DNA of 18,191 nt, from the NCBI GenBank assembly GCA_038117225.1, contig JAYOFM010000082.1, forward strand, positions 1-18,191, read 5' to 3'. This DNA comes from JAYOFM01 sp038117225. GTDB taxonomy: Bacteria > Pseudomonadota > Alphaproteobacteria > Rhodospirillales > Casp-alpha2. Shown here in pieces: positions 7,796 through 14,598 of the stretch. The notes below the pieces were generated by a model that worked only from the letters and a program-made list of their open reading frames with translations, was not told the origin of the DNA and did not search any database. Numbering within the stretch: the first letter of the stretch is position 1; the number at the start of each line of letters is the position of its first letter. Both the position numbers and the translations under genes were made by a program.

Positions 7796-7999
7796 TCAAC
7801 CGCCCTGGCTAGGAACCGGCGTCTGGCCGGCCGAACCATCGGCGATGCTGTTGTCGGCTGGGGTGCTCTGGCCGCTGTCAACCGACTTGGTCGTATGGCC
7901 GCCGAAACAATCTTCACCGGCGAGCGCGGTACCCGAGGCGCCAAACGTCATCAGACCGGCCACGAAGGCGGCGGAGAGAACATACTGGAAGGTTTTCAT
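7796..7999 (-). CDS. Small secreted protein of unknown function (67 aa)
   Basis: Not a family I can name. 67 residues: a strong signal peptide (MKTFQYVLSAAFVAGL, likely cleavage after Ala27 in GTALA|GED) and a mature part of about 40 residues rich in Ser, Thr, Gly, Asp and Pro with one cysteine (Cys31). The cysteine is not at a lipobox position, so a lipoprotein is unlikely. The start is well supported by GGAGGA about 8-9 nt upstream on the minus strand and a good promoter before that. The gene lies 66 nt after the M23 peptidase gene on the same strand and ends 18 nt from convergent tadA. A low-complexity, disordered periplasmic protein is the likeliest product. Confidence 0.75.
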   Translation of the reverse strand: MKTFQYVLSAAFVAGLMTFGASGTALAGEDCFGGHTTKSVDSGQSTPADNSIADGSAGQTPVPSQGG

Positions 8000-8025
8000 C
8001 GTCGTGTCCTCCAAAAGACCATAAA

Positions 8026-8054
8026 AGCATAACGCCGATCGATTTTTGTCGCAA
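8026..8054 (-). promoter_or_regulatory. Candidate sigma-70 promoter for the 67-aa secreted protein gene
   Basis: Minus strand: TTGCGA (8054-8049), a 17-nt spacer, and TATGCT (8031-8026), each 4/6 to consensus with ideal spacing. The AT-rich stretch stands out from its GC-rich surroundings. Expected transcription start is near 8019, leaving a ~20-nt leader with GGAGGA before ATG 7999. It lies between the M23 stop and the small gene, so the latter is likely transcribed on its own. Confidence 0.5.
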
Positions 8055-8065
8055 CGCATAAGGAA

Positions 8066-8893
8066 TTATTCGGGCGCCGGCATGGGGCCGGCCAGGAGTG
8101 CCGGATCCAACGGCGTGCCGCGCAAACTGACGCCCCAGTGCAGGTGCGGGCCCGTGGCCCGGCCGGTACGGCCAATGGCGCCGATACGTTGACCTTTCTT
8201 GACCCTGTCCCCGGTCTTCACCTGCGTGGCGCTCAAATGGATATAGACCGAAGTCAGGCCAAGTCCGTGATCGAGCATCACCGTTTTGCCGTTGAAGAAC
8301 ATGCCCGGATGCGTCAGCGCGACGACGCCGTCGGCCATGGCATGGACCGGCGCTCCTTCGGGCGCCGCCACGTCGGTGCCGAAATGCGGCCGCCGGGGCT
8401 GGCCGTTGAGGATGCGCTGGCTGCCGTAGACACCGGAAATGCGTCCTCGCGCCGGCCAGGCGAAGCCACTGGCATAATGCGGTTGGCGGGTCGTATTGGC
8501 GCGCTGACGGGCCTCGACGACCAGGGCCTTTTCGGCCTTGATGCGAATGAGATCTTGCGGATCCGGCGTGACCTTGCGTTTCGCCAGACCGTCGATGCGT
8601 TGAATATCCCAGGTCCGCGGCGCGACGGCGACGACCTGCTGTTCGGATGTGCCGTCCGAGTATCGGATATCGAGCGTCAATGATGCCACCTCGTCTCGGC
8701 CGATCCCGATCAGGAATGAACCATCATCAGCCAGCGGCTGAACGCGGCCACGCAGTATTACCTCCGTACCGAGCGGAACCTTGCCAATAAGCAGGCCGCC
8801 CTGGGTCATGGCGCCGCTGAGCGTCAGGCGTTCCGCCGCCTCGGCGTTTCCGGCGACGATCAGGAACGTGAGCAGCAAGGCGGCAAGCCTCAC
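8066..8893 (-). CDS. Secreted M23 family metallopeptidase (LytM/peptidoglycan endopeptidase)
   Basis: 275 residues with a signal peptide (MRLAALLLTFLIVAGNAEA, cleavage near residue 20). An N-terminal beta-rich region (about 21-105) is followed by a short charged segment and a C-terminal M23 domain (about 144-270). Zinc and catalytic residues are visible: H170-F-G-T-D174, H219, and H250-L-H252 in GPHLHWG. The full zinc set is intact, so this should be an active periplasmic endopeptidase cutting peptidoglycan cross-links, rather than an EnvC-type inactive regulator. There is no coiled coil or LysM domain. The start is GTG at 8891-8893, overlapping the xseA stop (GTGA), with GGGAAG a few nt upstream. 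It is probably cotranscribed with xseA. Confidence 0.93.
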   Translation of the reverse strand: MRLAALLLTFLIVAGNAEAAERLTLSGAMTQGGLLIGKVPLGTEVILRGRVQPLADDGSFLIGIGRDEVASLTLDIRYSDGTSEQQVVAVAPRTWDIQRIDGLAKRKVTPDPQDLIRIKAEKALVVEARQRANTTRQPHYASGFAWPARGRISGVYGSQRILNGQPRRPHFGTDVAAPEGAPVHAMADGVVALTHPGMFFNGKTVMLDHGLGLTSVYIHLSATQVKTGDRVKKGQRIGAIGRTGRATGPHLHWGVSLRGTPLDPALLAGPMPAPE

Positions 8894-10341
8894 AACAGGC
8901 TTCCCTGGCGATCGTCCGGTGTATTCTTCTTGGCCGGTTTCTTGGCCGGTTTCTTGACGGTTTTCTTGGCGACCGGTTTATGCGTGGTCCGCGAACCGGT
9001 CACATGGGCCGCCACATCACCGTCGGCGAAACGGATACTGATGTCCGTATCCATGGTCACCTCGGCGGCGCGGGAAACGGGTGCACCCCCGGCATCGCGG
9101 ATCAACGTGAATCCCCGTTCCAGAACCCTTTGATAGGAAAGACTTTCGAGCATCGCCGAAGCATGACCAAGTGCGGTCTGGCGTTGCTTCAGCGATGCCC
9201 GTGCCGTCGATACGAAGGCCCTGGTCTCAGACGTCAGGCGTGCGCTGGCCCGCGCGACCACGGCGGCGGGGCTGGGGACGCGACGCGGCAACCGCTGGCG
9301 GCGGCGATCAAGGCCGACCTTCAGCGAATTTGCCAGCCGTTCCGACCAGTCATCCAGCCGTTGCGCGGAATCCTCGACAAATCGGCGGAGATTGGGCAGG
9401 CCGCGCGCCAGTCCTTCCAGTTCCGTGCGGTGGCCAACCACCCGACGGGACATGGCTGCTACCATGCGTCGGTCATTTTCCAGCATCAGCGCCAATAGCT
9501 CGCCACGCACGGGCACCGCCATTTCCGCCGCCGCCGTCGGCGTCGGCGCGCGCCGATCGGCGGCGAAATCGATCAGTGTCCAATCGGTCTCGTGGCCGAC
9601 CGCGGCAATCAACGGAATCCCGCTTGCCGCCGCCGCGCGCACCACCACTTCCTCGTTGAAGGCCCAGAGATCCTCCAGCGAACCGCCGCCCCGGGCGACG
9701 ATCAACAAATCCGGGCGCGGCACCGGTCCGCCGGGCGCCAGGCTATCGAAACCGGAGATGGCGCGGGCGATCTGATCGGCGGCACCATCACCCTGCACCA
9801 ACACCGGCCACACCAACACCCGGCGCGGGAAGCGATCCGCCAGACGATGCAGGATGTCGCGGATAACAGCCCCGGTGGGCGACGTGACCACGCCAATGAC
9901 ATCCGGCAGATAGGGCAAGGCACGCTTGCGCTCATCGTCAAACAGGCCCTCGGCCGCAAGTTTGCGTCGCCGGTCCTCGAGCAGTTTGAGCAGCGCGCCC
10001 TCGCCAGCGAGTTCCAGCGATTCGATAACGATCTGATATTTTGAACGGCCCGCGTACGTCGTCAATCTACCGGTTGCGATGACTTCCATGCCATCGTCGA
10101 CGTCAAGTTTCAGACGTCCAGCCGTGGCGCGCCAACAGACGCCGTCGAGAACGGCGGCTTCGTCCTTCAGGGTCATGTAGAGATGGCCGGAGGCGGCGCG
10201 TTTAAAACCCGAGACCTCACCCCGCACGCGCACGCGGGCGAACGTCCCCTCCATGGTCACTTTGACCGCGTGGGAGATTTCGGAAACGCTGAAGACGGGA
10301 ACGTTGTCTCCCGCCGCGTCGTCGGAAACCGGCATGGACAT
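8890..10341 (-). CDS. xseA: Exodeoxyribonuclease VII large subunit
   Basis: 483 residues. An N-terminal OB-fold (about 15-115: VSEISHAVKVTME, GEVSGFKRAASGHLYMTLKD) is followed by the catalytic domain with IGVVTSPTGAVIRDI, DLLIVARGGGSLEDLWAFNEE and GHETDWTLIDFAADRRAPTPTAAAE, all XseA hallmarks. A long helical region comes next, then an unusual basic tail made of PAKK-type repeats ending DDRQGSLL. With XseB it degrades single-stranded DNA; xseB is not in this window. ATG 10341 is used; ATG 10335 is also possible (MSM). It is divergent from purD, and the M23 peptidase gene follows with a GTGA overlap. Confidence 0.96.
   Translation of the reverse strand: MSMPVSDDAAGDNVPVFSVSEISHAVKVTMEGTFARVRVRGEVSGFKRAASGHLYMTLKDEAAVLDGVCWRATAGRLKLDVDDGMEVIATGRLTTYAGRSKYQIVIESLELAGEGALLKLLEDRRRKLAAEGLFDDERKRALPYLPDVIGVVTSPTGAVIRDILHRLADRFPRRVLVWPVLVQGDGAADQIARAISGFDSLAPGGPVPRPDLLIVARGGGSLEDLWAFNEEVVVRAAAASGIPLIAAVGHETDWTLIDFAADRRAPTPTAAAEMAVPVRGELLALMLENDRRMVAAMSRRVVGHRTELEGLARGLPNLRRFVEDSAQRLDDWSERLANSLKVGLDRRRQRLPRRVPSPAAVVARASARLTSETRAFVSTARASLKQRQTALGHASAMLESLSYQRVLERGFTLIRDAGGAPVSRAAEVTMDTDISIRFADGDVAAHVTGSRTTHKPVAKKTVKKPAKKPAKKNTPDDRQGSLL
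8927..8974. repeat. Four tandem 12-bp units encoding the Lys-rich tail of XseA
   Basis: Units 8927-8938 and 8939-8950 are identical (TTCTTGGCCGGT). Units 8951-8962 and 8963-8974 are diverged copies (TTCTTGACGGTT, TTCTTGGCGACC). On the minus strand they encode a run of KK plus two small residues (VAKK, TVKK, PAKK, PAKK). The 12-bp period keeps the frame, so copy number can vary without breaking the gene. Confidence 0.85.
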
Positions 10342-10350
10342 GGCCCGACT

Positions 10351-10379
10351 AATCTATGCTACAAAATCAGCAAGGAAAA
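10351..10379 (-). promoter_or_regulatory. Weak candidate promoter for xseA in the xseA-purD divergent gap
   Basis: Minus strand: TTTTCC (10379-10374, 3/6), a 17-nt spacer, and TAGATT (10356-10351, 4/6), only 9 nt before ATG 10341. The gap 10342-10432 is the only non-coding DNA here and must hold both divergent promoters. For purD on the plus strand I see only a poor match (TGGACA 10335-10340 with TACAAA 10360-10365, 19-nt spacer). Confidence 0.25.
10372..10376 (+). promoter_or_regulatory. Possible ribosome binding site for an extended PurD start
   Basis: AAGGA sits 8 nt before the in-frame ATG at 10385, upstream of the family-type start at 10433. If used, PurD carries a 16-residue N-terminal extension. 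Confidence 0.35.
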
Positions 10380-10432
10380 CCGCGATGCCCGATGGGCGTC
10401 GCCTGACCAGCGCGGGAGGCTCGATAATCACC

Positions 10433-11713
10433 ATGGCGGGAAAACGGGTTCTTGTGGTTGGCGGCGGCGGGCGCGAACACGCGCTATGTTGGGCGGTCGC
10501 CAAGTCTCCTGATTGCAAGGCCCTGTTCTGTGCCCCCGGCAATGCCGGTATCGCCGATGTCGCGACCTGTCTGGATGTCGATGCCGAGGATATCGACGGC
10601 ATTCTCGTCGCCGTCGCCGAACACAAGGTCAACTTTGTCATCGTCGGCCCGGAAGCACCGCTGGTCGCCGGTCTCGCCGATCGTTTGGATGAGGCGGGGA
10701 TCACGGTGTTCGGGCCGAGCGCGGTGGCGGCCGAACTCGAAGGCTCGAAGGGCCTGATGAAGGACATCTGCGCCAAGTACGGGGTGCCCACCGCCGATTA
10801 CCAGCGTTTTGACGAGCCAGACGCGGCCAAGGAATACATTCGCGTTCATGGTGGGCCGATTGTCGTCAAAGCCGACGGTCTGGCTGCCGGCAAGGGTGTT
10901 ATCATCTGCCATACCCGTAACGAAGCCTACGCCGCCGTCGATCACATCATGATCGAACAATCCTTTGGCGCCTCGGGCGACGAAATCGTCATTGAGGAAT
11001 TCATGGTCGGCGAGGAAGCCAGCTTCTTCGCACTGGTCGATGGCGAGCGCGCAGTGCCCCTGGCCGCGGCTCAGGACCACAAGGCTGCCCATGATGGCGA
11101 TCATGGCCCCAATACCGGTGGCATGGGTGCCTATTCGCCTGCACCGGTCGTCGATACGGCGATGACAAAACGCATCATGGCGGAGATTATCGAGCCCACC
11201 GTGGCCGGCATGGCTCAGGAGGGCCGACGCTATAAGGGGGTGTTGTTCGCCGGCTTGATGATTACCGAAATCGGGCCTCGGCTGATCGAATACAATTGCC
11301 GATTCGGCGATCCTGAATGCCAACCGATGATGGCGCGGCTGCAAACGGATGCGCTGCACCTGTTGTTGGCGACGGCCGAGGGTCGGCTCGACACGATTGA
11401 TCTAAAATGGAGCAAGCAGACCGCGCTGACGGTGGTGATGGCCGCCGAAGGTTACCCCGGCGCTTACCAAAAAGGTACCGAAATCAAAGGCCTTGATGCC
11501 GCCGCTGGCATCAGCGGAGTTACTGTTTTTCACGCCGGCACAGTCGCGGATGGCGACCGTACCCTTGCGTCCGGCGGTCGCGTGCTCGGCGTGACCGCCC
11601 TCGCGGCGACGGTCGAGGCCGCCCAGAAACGAGCCTACGAAGCCGTTGATCTGATCGACTGGCCGAAGGGATTCTGTCGCCGCGATATCGGCTGGCGGGC
11701 GATCGGGCGCTGA
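10433..11713 (+). CDS. purD: Phosphoribosylamine--glycine ligase (GAR synthetase)
   Basis: 426 residues from ATG 10433, normal length. It joins glycine to 5-phosphoribosylamine using ATP, the second step of purine synthesis. It shows the N-terminal KRVLVVGGGGREHALCW, the ATP-grasp region (GGPIVVKADGLAAGKGVI, EEFMVGEEASFF, NTGGMGAYSP) and IEYNCRFGDPECQ. ATG 10433 places the family N-terminus right at the start; GGGAGG lies 13 nt upstream, rather far. An in-frame ATG at 10385 has a better-spaced AAGGA and would add 16 residues (MPDGRRLTSAGGSIIT) unlike the family. Which one is used is undecided. The gene is monofunctional here, with no purN or purM fusion. Confidence 0.96.
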   Translation: MAGKRVLVVGGGGREHALCWAVAKSPDCKALFCAPGNAGIADVATCLDVDAEDIDGILVAVAEHKVNFVIVGPEAPLVAGLADRLDEAGITVFGPSAVAAELEGSKGLMKDICAKYGVPTADYQRFDEPDAAKEYIRVHGGPIVVKADGLAAGKGVIICHTRNEAYAAVDHIMIEQSFGASGDEIVIEEFMVGEEASFFALVDGERAVPLAAAQDHKAAHDGDHGPNTGGMGAYSPAPVVDTAMTKRIMAEIIEPTVAGMAQEGRRYKGVLFAGLMITEIGPRLIEYNCRFGDPECQPMMARLQTDALHLLLATAEGRLDTIDLKWSKQTALTVVMAAEGYPGAYQKGTEIKGLDAAAGISGVTVFHAGTVADGDRTLASGGRVLGVTALAATVEAAQKRAYEAVDLIDWPKGFCRRDIGWRAIGR

Positions 11714-11718
11714 CGCCT

Positions 11719-11748
11719 TTCCGAAGCCGTTTGAGCAACCTATATACT
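11719..11748 (+). promoter_or_regulatory. Weak candidate promoter before the DUF1244 gene
   Basis: TATACT (11743-11748, 5/6 to TATAAT) lies in an AT-rich patch of the 73-nt gap after purD. The best -35 is poor (TTCCGA at 11719-11724, 3/6, 18-nt spacer). Predicted transcription would start about 30 nt before ATG 11787. Readthrough from purD is equally possible. Confidence 0.28.
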
Positions 11749-11786
11749 CTTCACGATCACAGCCACGTTGAATAAGGAGCATCGTC

Positions 11787-12104
11787 ATGGATGACCAGAC
11801 GCGCCTGGAGATGGAAGCCGCGGCCTTTCGCGGCCTAGTACAACACCTGCAAAACCGGACGGACGTGCAGAATATCGATCTGATGAACCTGTCTGGTTTC
11901 TGCCGAAATTGCCTGTCAAAATGGTATGCGGCCGCGGGCGAGGCGCGCGGCATGTCGATCTCCTACGACGAGGCCCGAGAGGTGGTGTACGGCATGCCCT
12001 ACGGGGAATGGAAGGACAAACACCAGGCTGCGGCATCGGACGAGCAGAAGCAGCGGTTTGAGGAGACAAAACCCATGCATGCCAAGATCAGCGGCCACGT
12101 TTAG
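11787..12104 (+). CDS. DUF1244 family protein
   Basis: 105 residues, a complete small soluble protein recognised as the DUF1244 family, which is common in alpha- and gammaproteobacteria and has no assigned function. The hallmark block is conserved: RTDVQNIDLMNLSGFCRNCL with a CxxC pair (Cys39, Cys42), then KWY and EAREVVYGMPYGEWK (about 62-76). It is helical throughout with no signal peptide. The CxxC could bind metal or be redox active; this is inference, and only one pair is present, so a metal site would need a dimer or other ligands. AAGGAG 7 nt before ATG 11787 is a strong ribosome binding site. A DUF6352 gene follows after 18 nt, probably cotranscribed. Confidence 0.92.
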   Translation: MDDQTRLEMEAAAFRGLVQHLQNRTDVQNIDLMNLSGFCRNCLSKWYAAAGEARGMSISYDEAREVVYGMPYGEWKDKHQAAASDEQKQRFEETKPMHAKISGHV

Positions 12105-12122
12105 TCCGGATCGAGCAGCCCC

Positions 12123-13163
12123 GTGAGCGCATCACCCGCCGCCGCGCCTACCGATGACGTGTGGCCGAATTCCGGCTTCAGGCTGCTGGAACGGAACGGT
12201 GATGGCCATCTGACAATCACCGACGACTTTCTGCGCGCCTACCTGATGCGCCCGGAAGTCGCGCCGGTCGATGAATCGTGCGATGCGGAACGGGCCCTAC
12301 ATGCGCGTCTGATGGCGCAGCCGCGCGACCCGGTTTCAGCGGCGGACATCGACGCCCTGGCCGACGAGGATGCGCGCGACAACTATCCGGTCCTGATCGC
12401 GTTCCGCGACCGTCTGATCGCGGCGGGGACAGTGGAAGCGTGCTATGCCGGGCTGTTTTCCGACGGCGATATCCGCCTGCCGCCCCTGTTTCTCGATCAA
12501 ATGGCGCAGGTCGTGATGCAAAATATCCTGCGCGGTCAGAACGATCCGTTCCGCTGGCGCGCCGCTGAATTGCTGTTCCGCGAACAGAACGTCACCCGCC
12601 AGGAAGGCGCTATCCTGCTCGGCGATACAGAAACCATCGAAATGCTGGCAACCACGGGCGGCATGGGCAACCTTGGCCGCCTGGTCGTCGAAGGCGGTGT
12701 CGACGCGCGACAGGTTAATCTCGACGTCATGTTACCCGAGAACGCGGACGGATATTGGGCGCGCGGCGGTCGCTTCGACTGGGTCCTCGATCTGACCTTC
12801 GCGCGGCCGGGCCTTGATGCGTTATGCCGGGTCATCGAAGCCTGGGTCGCGCACTTTACCCGGGCCGAGGTTTCGGTGCAGCCGGTGGAAACAATCCGTG
12901 ACGAGAAATGGGTCTGGCACGTGGGGCTCGATGCCGAGGCGACGGCGCTGCTGAATGACCTCTACGACGGCATTGAAGCCGATGAGGATCGGTTGAAGCA
13001 GCTCCTCAGTCTGTTCCGGTTACAATTCAAGGACCCCTCGTCCATGCGCGCCGATATCGCTGGAAAACCGGTCTATATGGGACTCTGTTCAAGTGTCGGC
13101 GGGCGGTTGCGTCTGAAACCACAGAACTTGCTCGTCAACCTGCCGCTGGCGTCGGAACAATAG
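12123..13163 (+). CDS. DUF6352 family protein
   Basis: 346 residues, matching my recollection of the DUF6352 family of alpha/betaproteobacterial proteins of unknown function. It typically opens with a 'SGxxLLxRxxxGxLxxTDxFLRAYLxRPE' type block, here GFRLLERNGDGHLTITDDF followed by LRAYLMRPEVAP. No signal peptide, membrane segment or catalytic motif is apparent. The middle (about 120-175) contains PPLFLDQMAQVVMQNIL and FRWRAAELLFREQNVT; the C-terminus ends with VNLPLASEQ. The start is GTG at 12123 with no clear Shine-Dalgarno sequence, 18 nt after DUF1244. Tight spacing suggests a two-gene unit and possibly a linked role. I know of no function. Confidence 0.85.
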   Translation: MSASPAAAPTDDVWPNSGFRLLERNGDGHLTITDDFLRAYLMRPEVAPVDESCDAERALHARLMAQPRDPVSAADIDALADEDARDNYPVLIAFRDRLIAAGTVEACYAGLFSDGDIRLPPLFLDQMAQVVMQNILRGQNDPFRWRAAELLFREQNVTRQEGAILLGDTETIEMLATTGGMGNLGRLVVEGGVDARQVNLDVMLPENADGYWARGGRFDWVLDLTFARPGLDALCRVIEAWVAHFTRAEVSVQPVETIRDEKWVWHVGLDAEATALLNDLYDGIEADEDRLKQLLSLFRLQFKDPSSMRADIAGKPVYMGLCSSVGGRLRLKPQNLLVNLPLASEQ

Positions 13164-13173
13164 TATCCGGCGG

Positions 13174-13202
13174 TGGATTACACGCGGGCAACGCCATATA
13201 CT
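13174..13202 (+). promoter_or_regulatory. Weak candidate promoter for the response regulator gene
   Basis: TGGATT (13174-13179, 3/6), a 17-nt spacer, and TATACT (13197-13202, 5/6). The predicted start is near 13209, about 30 nt before ATG 13240. The -10 context ATATACT is the same as before the DUF1244 gene. Confidence 0.3.
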
Positions 13203-13239
13203 GGCATCCATGACGCCCTGAAGAGCGATTGCAACGACC

Positions 13240-13677
13240 ATGTTTTCCGAACACGACCGGCGCCGTTTTATGGGATTGGAGGTATTGATCGTCGATGACG
13301 ATGCCTTCGTTCTACGCGCCGTCAGCCATATCCTCCGCGACATGGGCATCACTCACGTCACGACCGCCACCGATGGCGAACAAGCCCTCAACTATGTGAT
13401 GGAAGACGCCGCCACCGGCGCCCGGCTGAACTTCGATCTGATCATCTGCGATTGGATGATGCCAGGGGTCAGCGGCCTAGAGGTGCTGCGAGCCGTGCGT
13501 GAACGCACCCCCAATCAACCGTTCATCATGTTGACGTCGAAAGCCAGCAAGGACGACATCATGGCGGCCATCGAATTGAAGGTTAGCGCCTACCTGGCAA
13601 AGCCTATCGTACCCAAGGAACTGCAAACGAAGGTCGACACGTTGATGGTCAAGACCGGGCGAATTTCCAGTTACTGA
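13240..13677 (+). CDS. Single-domain response regulator (CheY-like receiver)
   Basis: 145 residues, a receiver domain only with no output domain. The acidic pocket is D19/D20/D21 in LIVDDDAF, the phosphoacceptor is Asp71 in LIICDWMMPG, the switch Thr/Ser is in MLTSKAS (Thr99), and Lys121 is in YLAKPI. An insertion (YVMEDAATGARLNF) lengthens the alpha2-beta3 region slightly. No histidine kinase gene is in the window, so it is an orphan here. It may act by protein contact, as CheY or phosphorelay intermediates do, but the partner is unknown. ATG 13240 gives the longest frame, and ATG 13270 (MGLEVLIVDD) is a plausible alternative; AAGAG 13221-13225 is a poor ribosome binding site for the first. 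Its 3' end overlaps the convergent lpxL-type gene by 7 nt. Confidence 0.93.
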   Translation: MFSEHDRRRFMGLEVLIVDDDAFVLRAVSHILRDMGITHVTTATDGEQALNYVMEDAATGARLNFDLIICDWMMPGVSGLEVLRAVRERTPNQPFIMLTSKASKDDIMAAIELKVSAYLAKPIVPKELQTKVDTLMVKTGRISSY

Positions 13678-14579
13678 CTCTCCCCATCGGGGAAGCGGTT
13701 GTGCAGCCACAGCCATTGTTCCGGTGTTTCGCGAATCCATTCTTCAAGCCGCGCATTAACACGGGTCATCGCCGCCGCCACATCGGCCTTGGCGTTTCCG
13801 GTATTGTCGAAGGTGATGGGTGGATCGATACGTAACCGGAAACGCGCGCCCGAGAGCCTTTCCACCCGTGCCGCCACCACCGGGCAGTCGAAGCGAATGG
13901 CAAGATCGGCGAGTGCGGGCGCCGTCATCACGTCGATGCCGAAGAATGGCACCGGGATGCCGTCGTTCATTTTTTGATCGGCCATCATGCCTAAATGCTT
14001 GCCGTCCTTCAGTGACGCCAGAAGCTGGCGCACCCCGTGCGGGCCCTTCGGGATCAACGCGCCTTCGACGGCGGCGCGGCCGTGCTTGTACAGCCATTCG
14101 ACAAGCCGATTGTTGGCCTCGCGGTATATGCGGTCCAGCGGCAGACCCCGCTGCGTGCCGCCGAGCGAGACCAATTCCCAGTTGCCGATGTGCGCGGAGA
14201 AGAAGATGCCGGGCCGATCGTCGTCGCGCAGCGATTCCACATGTTCCGCGCCGATGACCTCAACCGGACCGTCGGGATCATAAACGTTAATTTCCGAGAG
14301 ATGAGGAAATTCAGCGACGGTGCGGGCGAGGTTGTCCCACATGCCACGAACGATGGCCTCGGTCTCGGTGCGGGTTAGTTCTGGAAAAGCGCGGGCAAGG
14401 TTACGCCGAGCACGGTTAGTGATCCCAAGCCAGGGCCCGACCGAGCGTCCGATCCAACCGCCGAGCCCGGAAGCCACGCCGAGCGGCAGCAGGCGGAATA
14501 CAGTATAAAGCGTGATCGCCAGAACCGCCTGGATCGGGTGCCAGAGAAAGCGGTTCAGCGGGTCGGGCGTGCGCGGCAT
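13671..14579 (-). CDS. lpxL: Lipid A late acyltransferase (LpxL/HtrB family)
   Basis: 302 residues. It is a membrane-anchored acyltransferase that adds a secondary acyl chain to the lipid A precursor. An N-terminal hydrophobic segment (about 16-36) is followed by the catalytic H130-I-G-N-W-E135 (the HX4E motif), IYREANN, a GMMADQKMNDGIPVPFFG block and the C-terminal PEQWLWLHNRFP typical of LpxL/LpxM/LpxP. Which acyl position or chain is used cannot be told from motifs. It is the last gene of the minus-strand lipid A cluster, 19 nt after lpxK. No strong Shine-Dalgarno sequence is seen. The TAA stop overlaps the response regulator's 3' end. Confidence 0.92.
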   Translation of the reverse strand: MPRTPDPLNRFLWHPIQAVLAITLYTVFRLLPLGVASGLGGWIGRSVGPWLGITNRARRNLARAFPELTRTETEAIVRGMWDNLARTVAEFPHLSEINVYDPDGPVEVIGAEHVESLRDDDRPGIFFSAHIGNWELVSLGGTQRGLPLDRIYREANNRLVEWLYKHGRAAVEGALIPKGPHGVRQLLASLKDGKHLGMMADQKMNDGIPVPFFGIDVMTAPALADLAIRFDCPVVAARVERLSGARFRLRIDPPITFDNTGNAKADVAAAMTRVNARLEEWIRETPEQWLWLHNRFPDGESQ

Positions 14580-14598
14580 GGAGAACTTTCTGACGGGC

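Noticed and set aside
10484..11359. 291-codon open frame antisense to purD
   Set aside because: purD is unambiguous on the other strand. The antisense product has no recognisable motif and no ribosome site was noted.
13671..13677. 7-nt overlap of the response regulator and lpxL-type 3' ends, considered as possible annotation error
   Set aside because: Both stops are plain in the sequence (TGA plus, TAA minus) and both C-termini look complete, so this is simply tight convergent packing.
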